Positions 36,872-45,134 are shown, counted from the first letter of the stretch. The stretch is DNA of 64,000 bases from Mucilaginibacter jinjuensis (GCF_028596025.1 NZ_CP117167.1:3906001-3970000), one strand, 5' to 3'. The notes: a model not told the origin generated them from the letters alone. Numbers and translations are program-made.

Positions 36872-37600
36872 ATGAGGTATTCTATAGACCATAAAAGCCC
36901 TATCCCACTACATATACAGGCTGAAACGCTTTTGCGTAGCTTGATTACAGAGGAAGAATATCAGAACGGCAAAGTTTTGCCTAATGAAGTGGAGCTGGCC
37001 AAGCAGTTGGCTATATCACGTACCACGCTTAGGCAGGCTATTAATAAATTGGTTTATGAAGGCTTGCTGGTGCGTAAAAAAAGAACAGGCACTAAAGTTG
37101 CACAAGCTGCGGTTAGTTCAAAATCGAATAATTGGCTAAGTTTTTCGCAGGAAATGAAGCTGAGAGGAATTACCATTAAAAATTTCGAACTACATGTTAC
37201 CTGGGTTTATCCGGATGAGTTTCTGGCCAATTTTTTCGAAATAAAAACTGACCGTAAAATTCTGAAAATGGAACGTGTAAGAGGAAAACCAGATGAACCA
37301 TTTGTGTACTTTGTATCTTATTTTCACCCACGTGTAGGCCTTACCGGCGATGAGGATTTTAAACGCCCGCTTTATGAAATGCTGGAGCAGGAACATTCTG
37401 TTATAGCTACATTATCAAAAGAAGAAATCAGTGCAAAGGCCGCAGATTCCATTATTGCAGAAAAACTAAGGTTATCGGTGGGCGCACCTATCCTCTTTCG
37501 TAAACGTTTTGTATTTGACCAGGGTGAACGACCTATTGAATATAATTTGGGCTATTATAGAGCCGACAGCTTTGTGTACACTGTAGAAAGTTCAAGATAG
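36872..37600 (+). CDS. GntR-family transcriptional regulator (HutC type, UTRA domain)
   Basis: The 242-residue protein has an N-terminal winged helix (about residues 8-75; PLHIQAETLLRSLI, then VLPNEVELAKQLAISRTTLR, QAINKLVYEGLL) and a C-terminal UTRA ligand-binding domain (about 95-238; KMERVRGKPDEPFVYFVSYF, FRKRFVFDQGERPIEYNLGY). UTRA regulators of the HutC subfamily bind sugar phosphates or similar metabolites and usually repress until the ligand appears. It is divergent from the mannan operon, and three ATGT-N4-ACAT sites lie between them. The likely inducer is a mannose-derived metabolite such as mannose-6-phosphate (inference). A possible terminator follows at 37713. Confidence 0.88.
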   Translation: MRYSIDHKSPIPLHIQAETLLRSLITEEEYQNGKVLPNEVELAKQLAISRTTLRQAINKLVYEGLLVRKKRTGTKVAQAAVSSKSNNWLSFSQEMKLRGITIKNFELHVTWVYPDEFLANFFEIKTDRKILKMERVRGKPDEPFVYFVSYFHPRVGLTGDEDFKRPLYEMLEQEHSVIATLSKEEISAKAADSIIAEKLRLSVGAPILFRKRFVFDQGERPIEYNLGYYRADSFVYTVESSR

Positions 37601-37712
37601 TGTAATACAGCGCTGTTGTAATTAATACATATATCAACTTAAAAATCAGCAACATACCTGTTAAATAATTCATCTAATTCAATAATCACAGAGGCTATTG
37701 ATGACTGTTAAT

Positions 37713-37739
37713 AAGGGATGCGCTACCCCTTCCCTTTTT
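37713..37739 (+). terminator. Possible terminator downstream of the GntR gene
   Basis: A six-bp stem AAGGGA/TCCCTT with a 12-nt loop is followed by a short T-run. It is modest in strength and 112 nt after the stop codon. Confidence 0.4.
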
Positions 37740-37832
37740 GTAGAGTTTGAGACCACTTTATTGATTGCAGCCATGCCGGCGAAACCCGTTGTAAACATTT
37801 TCGTCAAGTTGGGCAGTTTTTCGAAGGCATAA

Positions 37833-37866
37833 AAAAAGCCCTTTTACTGCTGTAAAAAGGCTTTTT
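37833..37866 (-). terminator. Intrinsic terminator of the tRNA-His gene
   Basis: A strong hairpin (stem with GCC and TTTTAC paired to GTAAAA and GGC, loop TGCT) is flanked by A-run and T-run on either side. It lies 9 nt after the tRNA 3' end on the minus strand and could act in both directions. Confidence 0.8.
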
Positions 37867-37874
37867 AGAAAAAG

Positions 37875-37949
37875 GGTAAATGATGGGGCTCGAACCCACG
37901 ACCCTCGGTACCACAAACCGATGCTCTAACCAACTGAGCTACATCTACC
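37875..37949 (-). tRNA. tRNA-His (anticodon GTG)
   Basis: Read on the minus strand, the sequence folds as a cloverleaf. The acceptor stem is GTAGATG/CATTTAC, the D-arm GCTC/GAGC, the anticodon stem TCGGT/ACCGA with loop TTGTGGT (anticodon GTG), and the T-arm GTGGG/CCCAT with loop TTCGAGC. An extra G at position -1 faces C73, the identity element of histidine tRNA. CCA is not encoded. Confidence 0.95.
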
Positions 37950-37961
37950 GTTTGGAGAGTG

Positions 37962-37992
37962 CAAAAGTAGAAATATCTGCGTTGTTTGCAAA
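37962..37992 (-). promoter_or_regulatory. Promoter of tRNA-His
   Basis: On the minus strand TTTG (37992-37989) and TACTTTTG (37969-37962) are separated by exactly 19 nt, matching the Bacteroidota consensus TTTG-N19-TANNTTTG. Transcription would start about 7 nt before the mature tRNA. Confidence 0.75.
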
Positions 37993-38063
37993 CTCTTTTT
38001 TCAAAAAAAATATAACATTCTGTGAGCCTGAGGGTAAATTCTTATAATTGCAGCTCAAATACT

Positions 38064-38534
38064 ATGATCGAAATTTTTACAGACGGCGCATCAAGCGGCA
38101 ACCCGGGCCCGGGCGGGTATGGGGTGGTACTGCGTGCCGGCAAACACTATAAAGAACTCTCTGAGGGCTTCCGAAAGACTACAAACAATCGCATGGAGCT
38201 TTTGGCGGTCATCAAGGGCTTAGAAGCCTTAAAAACACCAAATCAGGATGTGGTTATCTGCTCGGACTCTAAATACGTTATTGATGCCATTGAAAAACGC
38301 TGGGTTTACGGCTGGTTAAAAATTGGGTTTAAGGATAAAAAGAATAAAGACCTCTGGATGCGTTACCTTGAAATAAGCAAACTGCACAAAATTCGTTTTA
38401 TATGGGTACGCGGTCACAACGGTCACCCCGAAAATGAGCGTTGCGATCAATTAGCCGTAGCAGCATCTAAATCGAAAGAATTATTGATTGATACCGTGTT
38501 TGAAGCCGAGAACGGACGCGTGAATTTGATATAG
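38064..38534 (+). CDS. rnhA: Ribonuclease HI
   Basis: The product of 156 residues from the ATG at 38064 is a canonical RNase HI: MIEIFTDGASSGNPGPGGYG (first catalytic Asp), NNRMELLAVIKGLEALK (catalytic Glu), VVICSDSKYVIDAIEKRWVYGW (catalytic Asp) and VRGHNGHPENERCDQLA (His and last Asp). It degrades RNA in RNA-DNA hybrids. A longer reading frame from a GTG at 38022 is possible, but its extra 14 residues are not family-like, and a -7-like TATAATTG (38044-38051) lies inside it. The gene converges on fbp. Confidence 0.93.
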   Translation: MIEIFTDGASSGNPGPGGYGVVLRAGKHYKELSEGFRKTTNNRMELLAVIKGLEALKTPNQDVVICSDSKYVIDAIEKRWVYGWLKIGFKDKKNKDLWMRYLEISKLHKIRFIWVRGHNGHPENERCDQLAVAASKSKELLIDTVFEAENGRVNLI

Positions 38535-38541
38535 TTTGATA

Positions 38542-38647
38542 GATACAAGAAATAAGAGCCAGGAAACAAGACTGATTTGCATAGTCTCAATTCTTGTCTC
38601 TATTTTATAATATAACGTCTTGTCTCTTGCTTCTCGCTTCTTGTATC
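38542..38647. repeat. Long imperfect inverted repeat between rnhA and fbp
   Basis: Two 31-nt arms (38542-38572 and 38617-38647) are complementary at 24 of 31 positions, beginning with a perfect 10-bp match. Each arm is built from degenerate words like ACAAGA and AAGAGC. It lies between two convergent genes and may serve as a bidirectional transcription end. Confidence 0.75.
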
Positions 38648-38651
38648 TTTT

Positions 38652-39701
38652 TTATTGTATTACCACAGCGCCTTCGAAATTCTTTTTCATTACCTGGGGC
38701 GAAAAGCAAGCCATCATTTCTTCGGCTTTGTTAACCATATTTTCCGAGCCAATAAATATGGCCGAGCGCTGGTGCAAATTGGTTACCTCGAGTTCTAATA
38801 TCCGTTGATAGCCATTGCTGGCCTTACCGCCTGCCTGTTCGATAATAAAAGCCATAGGGTTACATTCATAAACCAGGCGCAGTTTCCCTTTAGGTGCGCT
38901 GGCTGTAATGGGGTAAATAAATATGCCGCCTTTAATCATATTACGGTGCAGATCGGCTACCATGGAACCTGTATAGCGAGAGGTATACGGGCGGTTTGTG
39001 GCATCATCCTCTACCTGGCAATATTTAATATACTTTTTAACCCCATCGGGGAAATGCGCATAATAGCCCTCGTTGATGGAGTAGATCATACCGTCCTTCG
39101 GCACCCTCATTTCGGGATGCGAGAGGCAAAACTCACCAATAGATGGGTCGAGTGTAAAGCCATTAACCCCTTTACCAGTAGTGTAAACCAGCATAGTTGA
39201 TGAGCCATAGATCACATAACCGGCAGCAACCTGCTCGGTACCGCGTTGTAACACATCTTCGAGCGTTGCCTTGCCTTCAACAGATTTTCTGCGGTAGATG
39301 GAGAAGATGGTACCTACCCCAACATTTACATCAATGTTTGACGAACCATCTAAAGGGTCGATGGCTACAATATATTTGGCGTCTTTAGAAATTTCCGAAT
39401 CGATATAAATGTATTCGTCATTCTCTTCCGATACTACAATGCAACACTCTCCCCCACTTTGCAGTGCGCTGATGAATTGTTCATTGGCATAAATATCCAG
39501 TTTCTTCTGATACTCGCCCTGAACATTGGTGGTGCCCGCTTCGCCTAAAATATCCACTAAGCCAGCCTTATTTACCTCCCGGTTCACAATTTTGGCGGCG
39601 ATACCAATGTCCCGCAACAGTCTTGAAAGTTCGCCCTTAGCGTAAGGGAAATCTGCTTGTTTTTCAATAATAAATTGACCGAGGGTTTTGGTTACTTTCA
39701 T
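38652..39701 (-). CDS. fbp: Fructose-1,6-bisphosphatase class I
   Basis: The 349-residue protein carries the class I FBPase metal-binding motifs: VVSEENDEYIYID, IVAIDPLDGSSNIDVNVGVG (the DPLDGSSN signature) and EQAGGKASNGYQRILELE near the C-terminus, with the substrate-site segment YTSRYTGSMVADLHRNM. It hydrolyses fructose-1,6-bisphosphate to fructose-6-phosphate in gluconeogenesis. It lies 22 nt downstream of the phosphoesterase gene on the same strand, so the two may be co-transcribed. Confidence 0.95.
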   Translation of the reverse strand: MKVTKTLGQFIIEKQADFPYAKGELSRLLRDIGIAAKIVNREVNKAGLVDILGEAGTTNVQGEYQKKLDIYANEQFISALQSGGECCIVVSEENDEYIYIDSEISKDAKYIVAIDPLDGSSNIDVNVGVGTIFSIYRRKSVEGKATLEDVLQRGTEQVAAGYVIYGSSTMLVYTTGKGVNGFTLDPSIGEFCLSHPEMRVPKDGMIYSINEGYYAHFPDGVKKYIKYCQVEDDATNRPYTSRYTGSMVADLHRNMIKGGIFIYPITASAPKGKLRLVYECNPMAFIIEQAGGKASNGYQRILELEVTNLHQRSAIFIGSENMVNKAEEMMACFSPQVMKKNFEGAVVIQ

Positions 39702-39723
39702 AGGCTTAGTGTATTTTTTACGT

Positions 39724-40215
39724 TTATCTGTTCATTTCTATAATCTGTAAGTTATGAATTTTATCGCCAGAAATAGCAAACTTTACCAATGTACGTACCT
39801 TATGCCAGCCCTGTTTGCCAGCAGCGCCGGGGTTTATATGTAAACAGTTAATCTTCTTATCAAAAATCACCTTCAATATGTGCGAATGACCGGTGATAAA
39901 CAAATTGGGTGGGTTAGTGTAAATTTCACCCTTTATATTAGCACTATATCTGTCGGGGTAACCGCCGATATGCGTCATCCAAACATCTACATCCTCACAT
40001 TTAAAACGCAGGTGTTCTGGGTACACTAAACGTATGTCCTTACCATCGATGTTACCGTAAACACCTTTCAATGGTTTAAACGCAGCCAGCTGATCGACAA
40101 GCTCCAGCGTACCAAAATCGCCGGCATGCCAAATCTCATCACAATCGGCAAAATGTTTAAATACAGCGTCGTCGAGGTAACTATGCGTGTCGGAGATAAG
40201 ACCAATTCTTGTCAT
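39724..40215 (-). CDS. YfcE/MJ0936-type metallophosphoesterase
   Basis: This 163-residue protein has the calcineurin-like phosphoesterase motifs in order: GLISDTHSYLDD (Asp, His), IWHAGDFGT (Asp), VYGNIDGKD (Asn), and ITGHSHILKV and NPGAAGKQG near the C-terminus. Members of this compact family hydrolyse phosphodiesters with a two-metal site; the physiological substrate is usually unknown. It is followed by fbp after 22 nt. Upstream lies a short region with degenerate GAGAT/CAAGA words (40216-40301). Confidence 0.85.
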   Translation of the reverse strand: MTRIGLISDTHSYLDDAVFKHFADCDEIWHAGDFGTLELVDQLAAFKPLKGVYGNIDGKDIRLVYPEHLRFKCEDVDVWMTHIGGYPDRYSANIKGEIYTNPPNLFITGHSHILKVIFDKKINCLHINPGAAGKQGWHKVRTLVKFAISGDKIHNLQIIEMNR

Positions 40216-40301
40216 GCTTTAGAATAGATATGAGATGTGAGATATTAGATTTGAGACTCCTTTGAGAAACAAGAGCCAAGATACAAGAATCGGGACTGAA
40301 C

Positions 40302-41009
40302 TTAAAAGATGGTGAAGAAGTCTTTCAGAGCAGATTCGTATTGAGCTGTATATTTTTTAGGCTCTGCGTAGATAGTAAAATCAGTGACGGTAACCGGCAA
40401 TTCATGCAATGAGAAAGCAACTATATGCCGGTGAGGTTCTGATTGCGGGTAAGATTTAATATCGATCTGCGTATGCAAATACAAACCATAGTTTTTGGCG
40501 ATAGCCTGTACTACTCCTGATGTAGTAACAGGTAATATCAACCACAATAATCCATCACTTGTTAAATGCTTTGATGTAGTGCTTAATAATTTATCGAAAA
40601 ACTGCTCATCGGTATGTTTGGCAACCGTGCGTTGTTTGCCTGGCGATTTAAGCGAGTTGATATAGAAAGGCGGGTTACTTATAATGAGATCATATTTCAG
40701 ATTGGGATTTTGTCGAAAGTATTCTTCAAATCCAATATGATGAGCAGTTAATCTTTCAGCAAATTTTGATGCTTTAAAGTTCCGGTCTGCAGTTGTTGCA
40801 GCTGCCTCATCTATTTCAACTGCATCTATTTTAGCGGTGACAAATCGCTGAGCCAACATTAAGGCTATGACGCCTGTGCCTGTGCCAATATCCAATATAC
40901 TTTGGAGTTCATTTGCTTGTGTGAGTGCCCCTAACAATACGCCATCGGTATTGATCTTCATGGCGCAACCGCTTTGGTCTACAGCAAATTGTTTGAATTG
41001 GAACATCAC
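40302..41009 (-). CDS. trmN6: tRNA1(Val) A37 N6-methyltransferase-like protein
   Basis: The 235-residue protein is a class I SAM-dependent methyltransferase. Visible motifs are MKINTDGVLLGAL (the N-terminal segment typical of the TrmN6/YfiC group), ILDIGTGTGVIALMLAQR (motif I), DAVEIDEAAATTADRNF and the adenine-N6 motif NPPFY (in LIISNPPFYINSLKS). TrmN6 methylates A37 of tRNA-Val. The length is normal. Either of the two leading methionines could be used. Upstream (41021-41106) is a perfect palindromic repeat that separates it from the VOC gene. Confidence 0.85.
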   Translation of the reverse strand: MMFQFKQFAVDQSGCAMKINTDGVLLGALTQANELQSILDIGTGTGVIALMLAQRFVTAKIDAVEIDEAAATTADRNFKASKFAERLTAHHIGFEEYFRQNPNLKYDLIISNPPFYINSLKSPGKQRTVAKHTDEQFFDKLLSTTSKHLTSDGLLWLILPVTTSGVVQAIAKNYGLYLHTQIDIKSYPQSEPHRHIVAFSLHELPVTVTDFTIYAEPKKYTAQYESALKDFFTIF

Positions 41010-41020
41010 TTTACATCATA

Positions 41021-41106
41021 AACGTCATTGCGAGGAACGAAGCAATCCCCGACTTACAGAGCGGCCCTGTAAAGTTCGCGATTGCTTCGTTCCTCGCAAT
41101 GACGTT
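41021..41106. repeat. Palindromic intergenic element with 27-bp perfect arms
   Basis: The arms at 41021-41047 and 41080-41106 are perfect reverse complements (AACGTCATTGCGAGGAACGA, then AGCAATC) around a 32-nt centre. A degraded half copy (TCGTTCCTCCTCGCAATGAC) occurs at 44218-44237, so this is a dispersed repeat family. It resembles REP/MITE-type sequences. Confidence 0.85.
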
Positions 41107-41135
41107 ATTATTTAATTTTTCTTCCGAACTCTAAC

Positions 41136-41525
41136 CTACACCTCGTAAAACTCTATTGGCAGCCCATCCGGATCTGCCATAAAGGTGAAGCGTTTACCGG
41201 TGAACTCATCTACCCTAATAGGCTCGGTTATTACACCGTGCGCGTTTACTTCAGCAATAGCTACCTCGATATCATCAACCTCGAAAGCCAAATGGCGTAA
41301 ACCGGCGGCCTCGGGGCGAGATGGACGCGGTGGCGGCTCTGGAAATGAAAAAAGCTCGATCTGGTATAGTCCTCCGACTTCCAGATCAAGCTTATATGAG
41401 TTTCTTTCCTTGCGGAATACTTCGCGAACAGCTTTCATGCCGAGTACTTCTGTGTAAAAATGTTTCGACTTTGCATAGTCGGTACAAATTATCGCAACGT
41501 GGTGTACCCGGTGAAGCTTTAGCAT
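41136..41525 (-). CDS. VOC-family (glyoxalase-like) protein
   Basis: This 129-residue protein is a vicinal-oxygen-chelate fold member close to the YaeR/GloA2 group. Two beta-alpha-beta modules are visible: HRVHHVAIICTDYAKSKHFY, then YQIELFSFPEPPPRP, RHLAFEVDDIEVAIAEVNAH and FMADPDGLPIEFYEV. The metal ligands expected are His in HHVAI, Glu in IELF, His in RHLAF and Glu in IEFYE. The substrate is unknown. Its start codon overlaps the purL stop by one base (TAATG), so it is translationally coupled to purL. Confidence 0.82.
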   Translation of the reverse strand: MLKLHRVHHVAIICTDYAKSKHFYTEVLGMKAVREVFRKERNSYKLDLEVGGLYQIELFSFPEPPPRPSRPEAAGLRHLAFEVDDIEVAIAEVNAHGVITEPIRVDEFTGKRFTFMADPDGLPIEFYEV

Positions 41526-43750
41526 TATTCGCCTAAGATTGAATGCAATACGTTATCGTAAACCAATCTAATGTCGGTAATGTTGCCATAAAGCTCATCA
41601 TCAACAAACAGGTTGCCCTGATGAGATACAGTACCCAGCAGACTGAACGGAGTTTCTGATGTTGCCATCATTTCAACAAAACGTTCTTCATCAGCCGGTG
41701 CAACACTTACTACTACCCTGCCTTGTGCTTCGCCGAACAAAAATGCATCCTTACGGATCTCGCTATCAGATTCAATATTGAAACCTAAGCCATTTGGCAA
41801 TGAAGATTCCAGTAAATTGATATATAAACCACCATCAGCCACATCATGTGCAGACTGGATTACTTTATGCAAAATCAGTTCTTTTACAATCTGGTGCATT
41901 TCGTATTCCTTTTCCATATCAAAATACGGAGCAGGTGATTTTTTAACTTTATGATACGACGACAGATACTGTGACGATGCAATATCATTCACAGATTCGC
42001 CGATCAGGTAGATCAAATCATCCGGTTGTTTAAAGTCCGATGTCATCATGTTATCAATGTCATCCAACACACCCAGCATGCCAATAGTTGGCGTTGGGAA
42101 AACCGGACCATCATCTGACGACTGGTTGTAGAAACTTACGTTACCACCGGTAACCGGGGTACCAAATTTGGTACAAGCTTCGCCCATGCCTTTAATAGCG
42201 CTCACAAACTGCCAGAAAACTTCCGGAATGTATGGATTACCAAAGTTTAAGCAATTGGTAATAGCCACAGGTTCACCACCGGCACAGGTAATGTTACGTG
42301 CAGCCTCGGCCACAGCAATTGAAGTACCTTTCTGCGGATCGGCATTTACGTAGCGCGAGTTACAATCTGTTGTTAAAGCAATTGCTTTACGGGTACCTTT
42401 TACAGCCACAATAGCTGCATCACTTGGGCGATTGGTAGTCATGGTAGCCGTACCCACCATTGAATCGTACTGGTTGGTTACCCAACGTTTTGATGCAATG
42501 TTTGGATGAGCAACCAAATGCTCAGCAACGTCAACCAAGTTCTCAGGCTCGGCAACGTCATTTATATTAAATTTCTGATATTCCTGGTAGTAAGCAGGCT
42601 CGCGGTATTCGCGGTCGTAAACCGGGGCGCCACCACCTAATACTAAATCATCAGCAGGTACATCGGCAACCAGTTCGCCGTTCATGTAATACTCCAGGCG
42701 TTTGGTATCGGTAACTTCGCCAATAATAGCGCAGTTTAAATCCCATTTATCAAATACGGCCTGTACTAAAGCTTCCTTACCTTTTTCAACCACGATAAGC
42801 ATACGCTCTTGTGATTCTGAAAGCAGGATTTCGAAAGGCTTCATATTTTCCTGGCGGGTTGGTACTTTATCCAGCCAGATTTTCATACCGTGCTCGCCTT
42901 TGGCTGACATTTCTGAGTTTGAGCAGATAATACCTGCCGCACCCATATCCTGCATACCAATAACAGCACCGGTTTTAATAACTTCCAGAGTAGCTTCCAG
43001 TAACAGCTTTTCCTGGAACGGATCGCCCACCTGTACAGCCGGTAAATCGTTAACAGAATCTTCTGTAATATCTTTTGATGCAAATGCCGCACCGTGGATA
43101 CCATCTTTACCTGTTGCAGAACCTACGATATAAACCGGGTTGCCCACACCGTAAGAAGTAGCAGAAACGGTTTCGCCAGTCTTAACAATACCGGCCGACA
43201 TGGCGTTAACCAGCGGATTTACGTTAAAACTTTCGTCAAAGTAAAGTTCGCCGCCTACAGTTGGGATACCAAAGGCATTACCATAATGGCTGATACCTTT
43301 AACTACACCTTTAACTAACCATTTGGTACGGTCTAATGCCAAATCACCAAAACGCAGTGAGTTTAATTGTGCAATGGGGCGTGCGCCCATGGTAAAAATA
43401 TCGCGGTTAATACCACCAACACCTGTTGCCGCACCTTGGTAAGGTTCTAAAGCCGATGGGTGGTTATGTGATTCTATCTTAAACGCGCAGCCAATGCCGT
43501 CGCCAAGGTCAACCAGTCCGGCATTTTCCTCACCTGCTTTGGCCAGCATACGCGCGCCATCACGTGGAAGGGTTTTTAACCATTTGATTGAGTTTTTGTA
43601 CGAGCAGTGCTCGCTCCACATTACAGAAAATATAGACAGTTCGGTAAAGTTAGGCACGCGACCTAAAATTTCCTTAATGCGGTCATACTCCTGGGGTAAT
43701 AAGCCTAATTCTTTGGCGGTTTCAACGGTAGTTAATTCCTGTTGCTCCAA
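41525..43750 (-). CDS. purL: Phosphoribosylformylglycinamidine synthase subunit PurL (small type)
   Basis: The 741-residue protein is the small PurL that works with separate PurQ and PurS in purine synthesis (FGAR to FGAM). Diagnostic segments are SVMWSEHCSYKNSIKWLK, FKIESHNHPSALEPYQGAAT, IGMQDMGAAGIICSNSEMS and PFEILLSESQERMLIV, followed by the second synthase half (TNCLNFGNPYIPEVFWQFV). The start appears to be TTG at 43750, because no in-frame ATG occurs upstream and the reading frame begins with the family-like MEQQELTTVETAKELGL. A -7-like TAATTTTG on the minus strand (43786-43779) lies 29 nt before it. The VOC gene follows with a one-base overlap. Confidence 0.95.
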   Translation of the reverse strand: MEQQELTTVETAKELGLLPQEYDRIKEILGRVPNFTELSIFSVMWSEHCSYKNSIKWLKTLPRDGARMLAKAGEENAGLVDLGDGIGCAFKIESHNHPSALEPYQGAATGVGGINRDIFTMGARPIAQLNSLRFGDLALDRTKWLVKGVVKGISHYGNAFGIPTVGGELYFDESFNVNPLVNAMSAGIVKTGETVSATSYGVGNPVYIVGSATGKDGIHGAAFASKDITEDSVNDLPAVQVGDPFQEKLLLEATLEVIKTGAVIGMQDMGAAGIICSNSEMSAKGEHGMKIWLDKVPTRQENMKPFEILLSESQERMLIVVEKGKEALVQAVFDKWDLNCAIIGEVTDTKRLEYYMNGELVADVPADDLVLGGGAPVYDREYREPAYYQEYQKFNINDVAEPENLVDVAEHLVAHPNIASKRWVTNQYDSMVGTATMTTNRPSDAAIVAVKGTRKAIALTTDCNSRYVNADPQKGTSIAVAEAARNITCAGGEPVAITNCLNFGNPYIPEVFWQFVSAIKGMGEACTKFGTPVTGGNVSFYNQSSDDGPVFPTPTIGMLGVLDDIDNMMTSDFKQPDDLIYLIGESVNDIASSQYLSSYHKVKKSPAPYFDMEKEYEMHQIVKELILHKVIQSAHDVADGGLYINLLESSLPNGLGFNIESDSEIRKDAFLFGEAQGRVVVSVAPADEERFVEMMATSETPFSLLGTVSHQGNLFVDDELYGNITDIRLVYDNVLHSILGE

Positions 43751-43869
43751 TGTTGTAAGTGTTATATGAAAGGATTCGCAAAATTAGTAAAATGATTGGA
43801 AAGGCTTGAAGGTTTTTGATAATACTGTTGGGAAAAGAGTCAAGAATCAGGAATCAAGACTTTTCAAAT

Positions 43870-44072
43870 CCCTCCTTCGGGACTACCGTGTACCCACATC
43901 TTTTAACCTGCTACAGTTTATACCCCTTATTAATGTTGGAAGTGGTAGCACTGTCAGTGCATTCCCCTAATTTAGGGGAACACTACTATCTGTGCAACTT
44001 GCCATAACGTTAATAAGGGGTAGAAATTTAGGCTGAGCGAACTTGTGGATTCACGGTAGTCCCTCGGGAGGG
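43870..44072. mobile_element. MITE-like nested inverted-repeat element, no coding capacity
   Basis: The ends are imperfect inverted repeats (CCCTCCTTCGGGACTACCGTG at 43870 paired with CACGGTAGTCCCTCGGGAGG at 44052). Inside them are TACCCCTTATTAATGTT/AACGTTAATAAGGGGTA (43921-43937, 44006-44022) and a central TTCCCCTAA/TTAGGGGAA hairpin (43963-43980). Three nested palindromes around one centre suggest a non-autonomous element or a structured RNA. No transposase is nearby. Confidence 0.55.
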
Positions 44073-44253
44073 GCGCGTTGAGTGGTGTGATGACAGGGAG
44101 GGGTTTAGTCGCCCTGTTTTCTACATTATGTATATTCGATCTGTAGAGCTACGAGATTATTAATAATGTATTTGTTTTCATTGGTATTAATGAGCTCCCT
44201 CCGGTCGGTTATCCACGTCGTTCCTCCTCGCAATGACAAAATATAATTATAAC

Positions 44254-44286
44254 AAAAAAAGGGATCAACGCTTCCGCCAATCCCTC
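44254..44286 (-). terminator. Terminator of the TonB gene
   Basis: On the minus strand AGGGAT pairs with ATCCCT around a 19-nt loop and is followed directly by a run of seven T. It lies 21 nt past the stop codon. Confidence 0.7.
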
Positions 44287-44306
44287 TGCAAGTATGTTGC
44301 AATTGA

Positions 44307-45134
44307 TTAATTATTTTGTTGAAAATTTATTGGGATATTAAACTGTACCCGTACAGCTTGCCCACCTTGCATACCTGGCTTCCATTTTGGCGCCATGCGT
44401 ATTACGCGCAGTGCTTCGGCATCAAGTTCGGGGCTAACACCTTTTAAAATTTTAATATTTGATAAGCTGCCATCACGCTCTACTACAAAGCTTACAAATA
44501 CACGGCCTTGGGCATCGGTATCAGGGTATCTTAAGTTGCGCTGTATAAATTTACTCCATCCAGCCATACCGCCCATAGGTTCGGGAGATACTTCTGCAAA
44601 ATCACGTATTCCTGTATCGTTATCAACTTTATCGCCGGTTCCTGTTCCGTTACCTGTACCTTCTGCAATAGGCTGAACTGCCGGACCAGTACCTTTTGAC
44701 GCCTCTGAACTAATAGTTGATTGGCTAATTTGAGCCATTGTAGGCGGATCTGTGGTTACAGGCTCAGTTGTTACGTGTGTTGGAATAACAACGCTTGGGC
44801 CTGATGGTGTAGCCTGTAAAGGTTTAACCGGTGCAGCTTTTGCTGGCGGTGGTTGTAATGGTTCGTCAATTTTTTTAGGTGGAGGAGGCAAAATAACTTT
44901 AGGATCAGAAAGATGAATTATATGAACAATTTCATCCGGCTTGGCATTGAGCCGTGTAATAACAGCCATAGTAATAGCCACTGAAACAAAACCAAGCAAG
45001 GTAAACGCCATTGCCTTCGCCATGGTTTGCGAATAGTGTTGTCTCAGTTCGTAAGCGCCATAATTTTTGTTACGGTTTTCAAATACAAGGTCGAGCCACT
45101 CAGACTTGTACAAATCAAATTTGGGAATAAGCAT
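44307..45134 (-). CDS. TonB-family energy transducer
   Basis: The 275-residue protein has a cytoplasmic N-terminus, one membrane segment (about residues 40-62, AFTLLGFVSVAITMAVITRL), a Pro/Lys-rich periplasmic linker (PPPPKKIDEPLQPPPAKAAP) and a C-terminal TonB domain (about 190-275: WSKFIQRNLRYPDTDAQGRV, then FVVERDGSLSNIKILKGVS, LDAEALRVIRMAPKWKPG). It transmits proton-motive force to TonB-dependent transporters such as the SusC proteins here. The N-terminal motif FENRNKNYGAYELRQHY is typical of Bacteroidota TonB paralogues. It stands alone, divergent from glnN. Confidence 0.9.
   Translation of the reverse strand: MLIPKFDLYKSEWLDLVFENRNKNYGAYELRQHYSQTMAKAMAFTLLGFVSVAITMAVITRLNAKPDEIVHIIHLSDPKVILPPPPKKIDEPLQPPPAKAAPVKPLQATPSGPSVVIPTHVTTEPVTTDPPTMAQISQSTISSEASKGTGPAVQPIAEGTGNGTGTGDKVDNDTGIRDFAEVSPEPMGGMAGWSKFIQRNLRYPDTDAQGRVFVSFVVERDGSLSNIKILKGVSPELDAEALRVIRMAPKWKPGMQGGQAVRVQFNIPINFQQNN

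Larger units (their letters stand above)
43751..44306. other. 556-nt intergenic region between purL and the TonB gene
   Basis: No gene is supported here. The region holds a possible purL promoter (-7 at 43779-43786), word repeats of the AAGAGTCAAGAATCAGG kind (43835-43855), the nested palindromic element at 43870-44072, a small hairpin ACAGGG/CCCTGT (44092-44117), a degraded half copy of the 41021 repeat (44218-44237) and the terminator of the TonB gene. Confidence 0.6.

Noticed and set aside
41021..41106. Palindrome as an intrinsic terminator of the VOC gene
   Set aside because: On the minus strand the long-arm palindrome is followed by TTTATGATG rather than a T-run. Its dispersed copies fit a repeat family better.
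43816..44007. Short plus-strand reading frame in the purL-tonB gap
   Set aside because: It runs through the nested palindromes of the MITE-like element and has no protein-like character.
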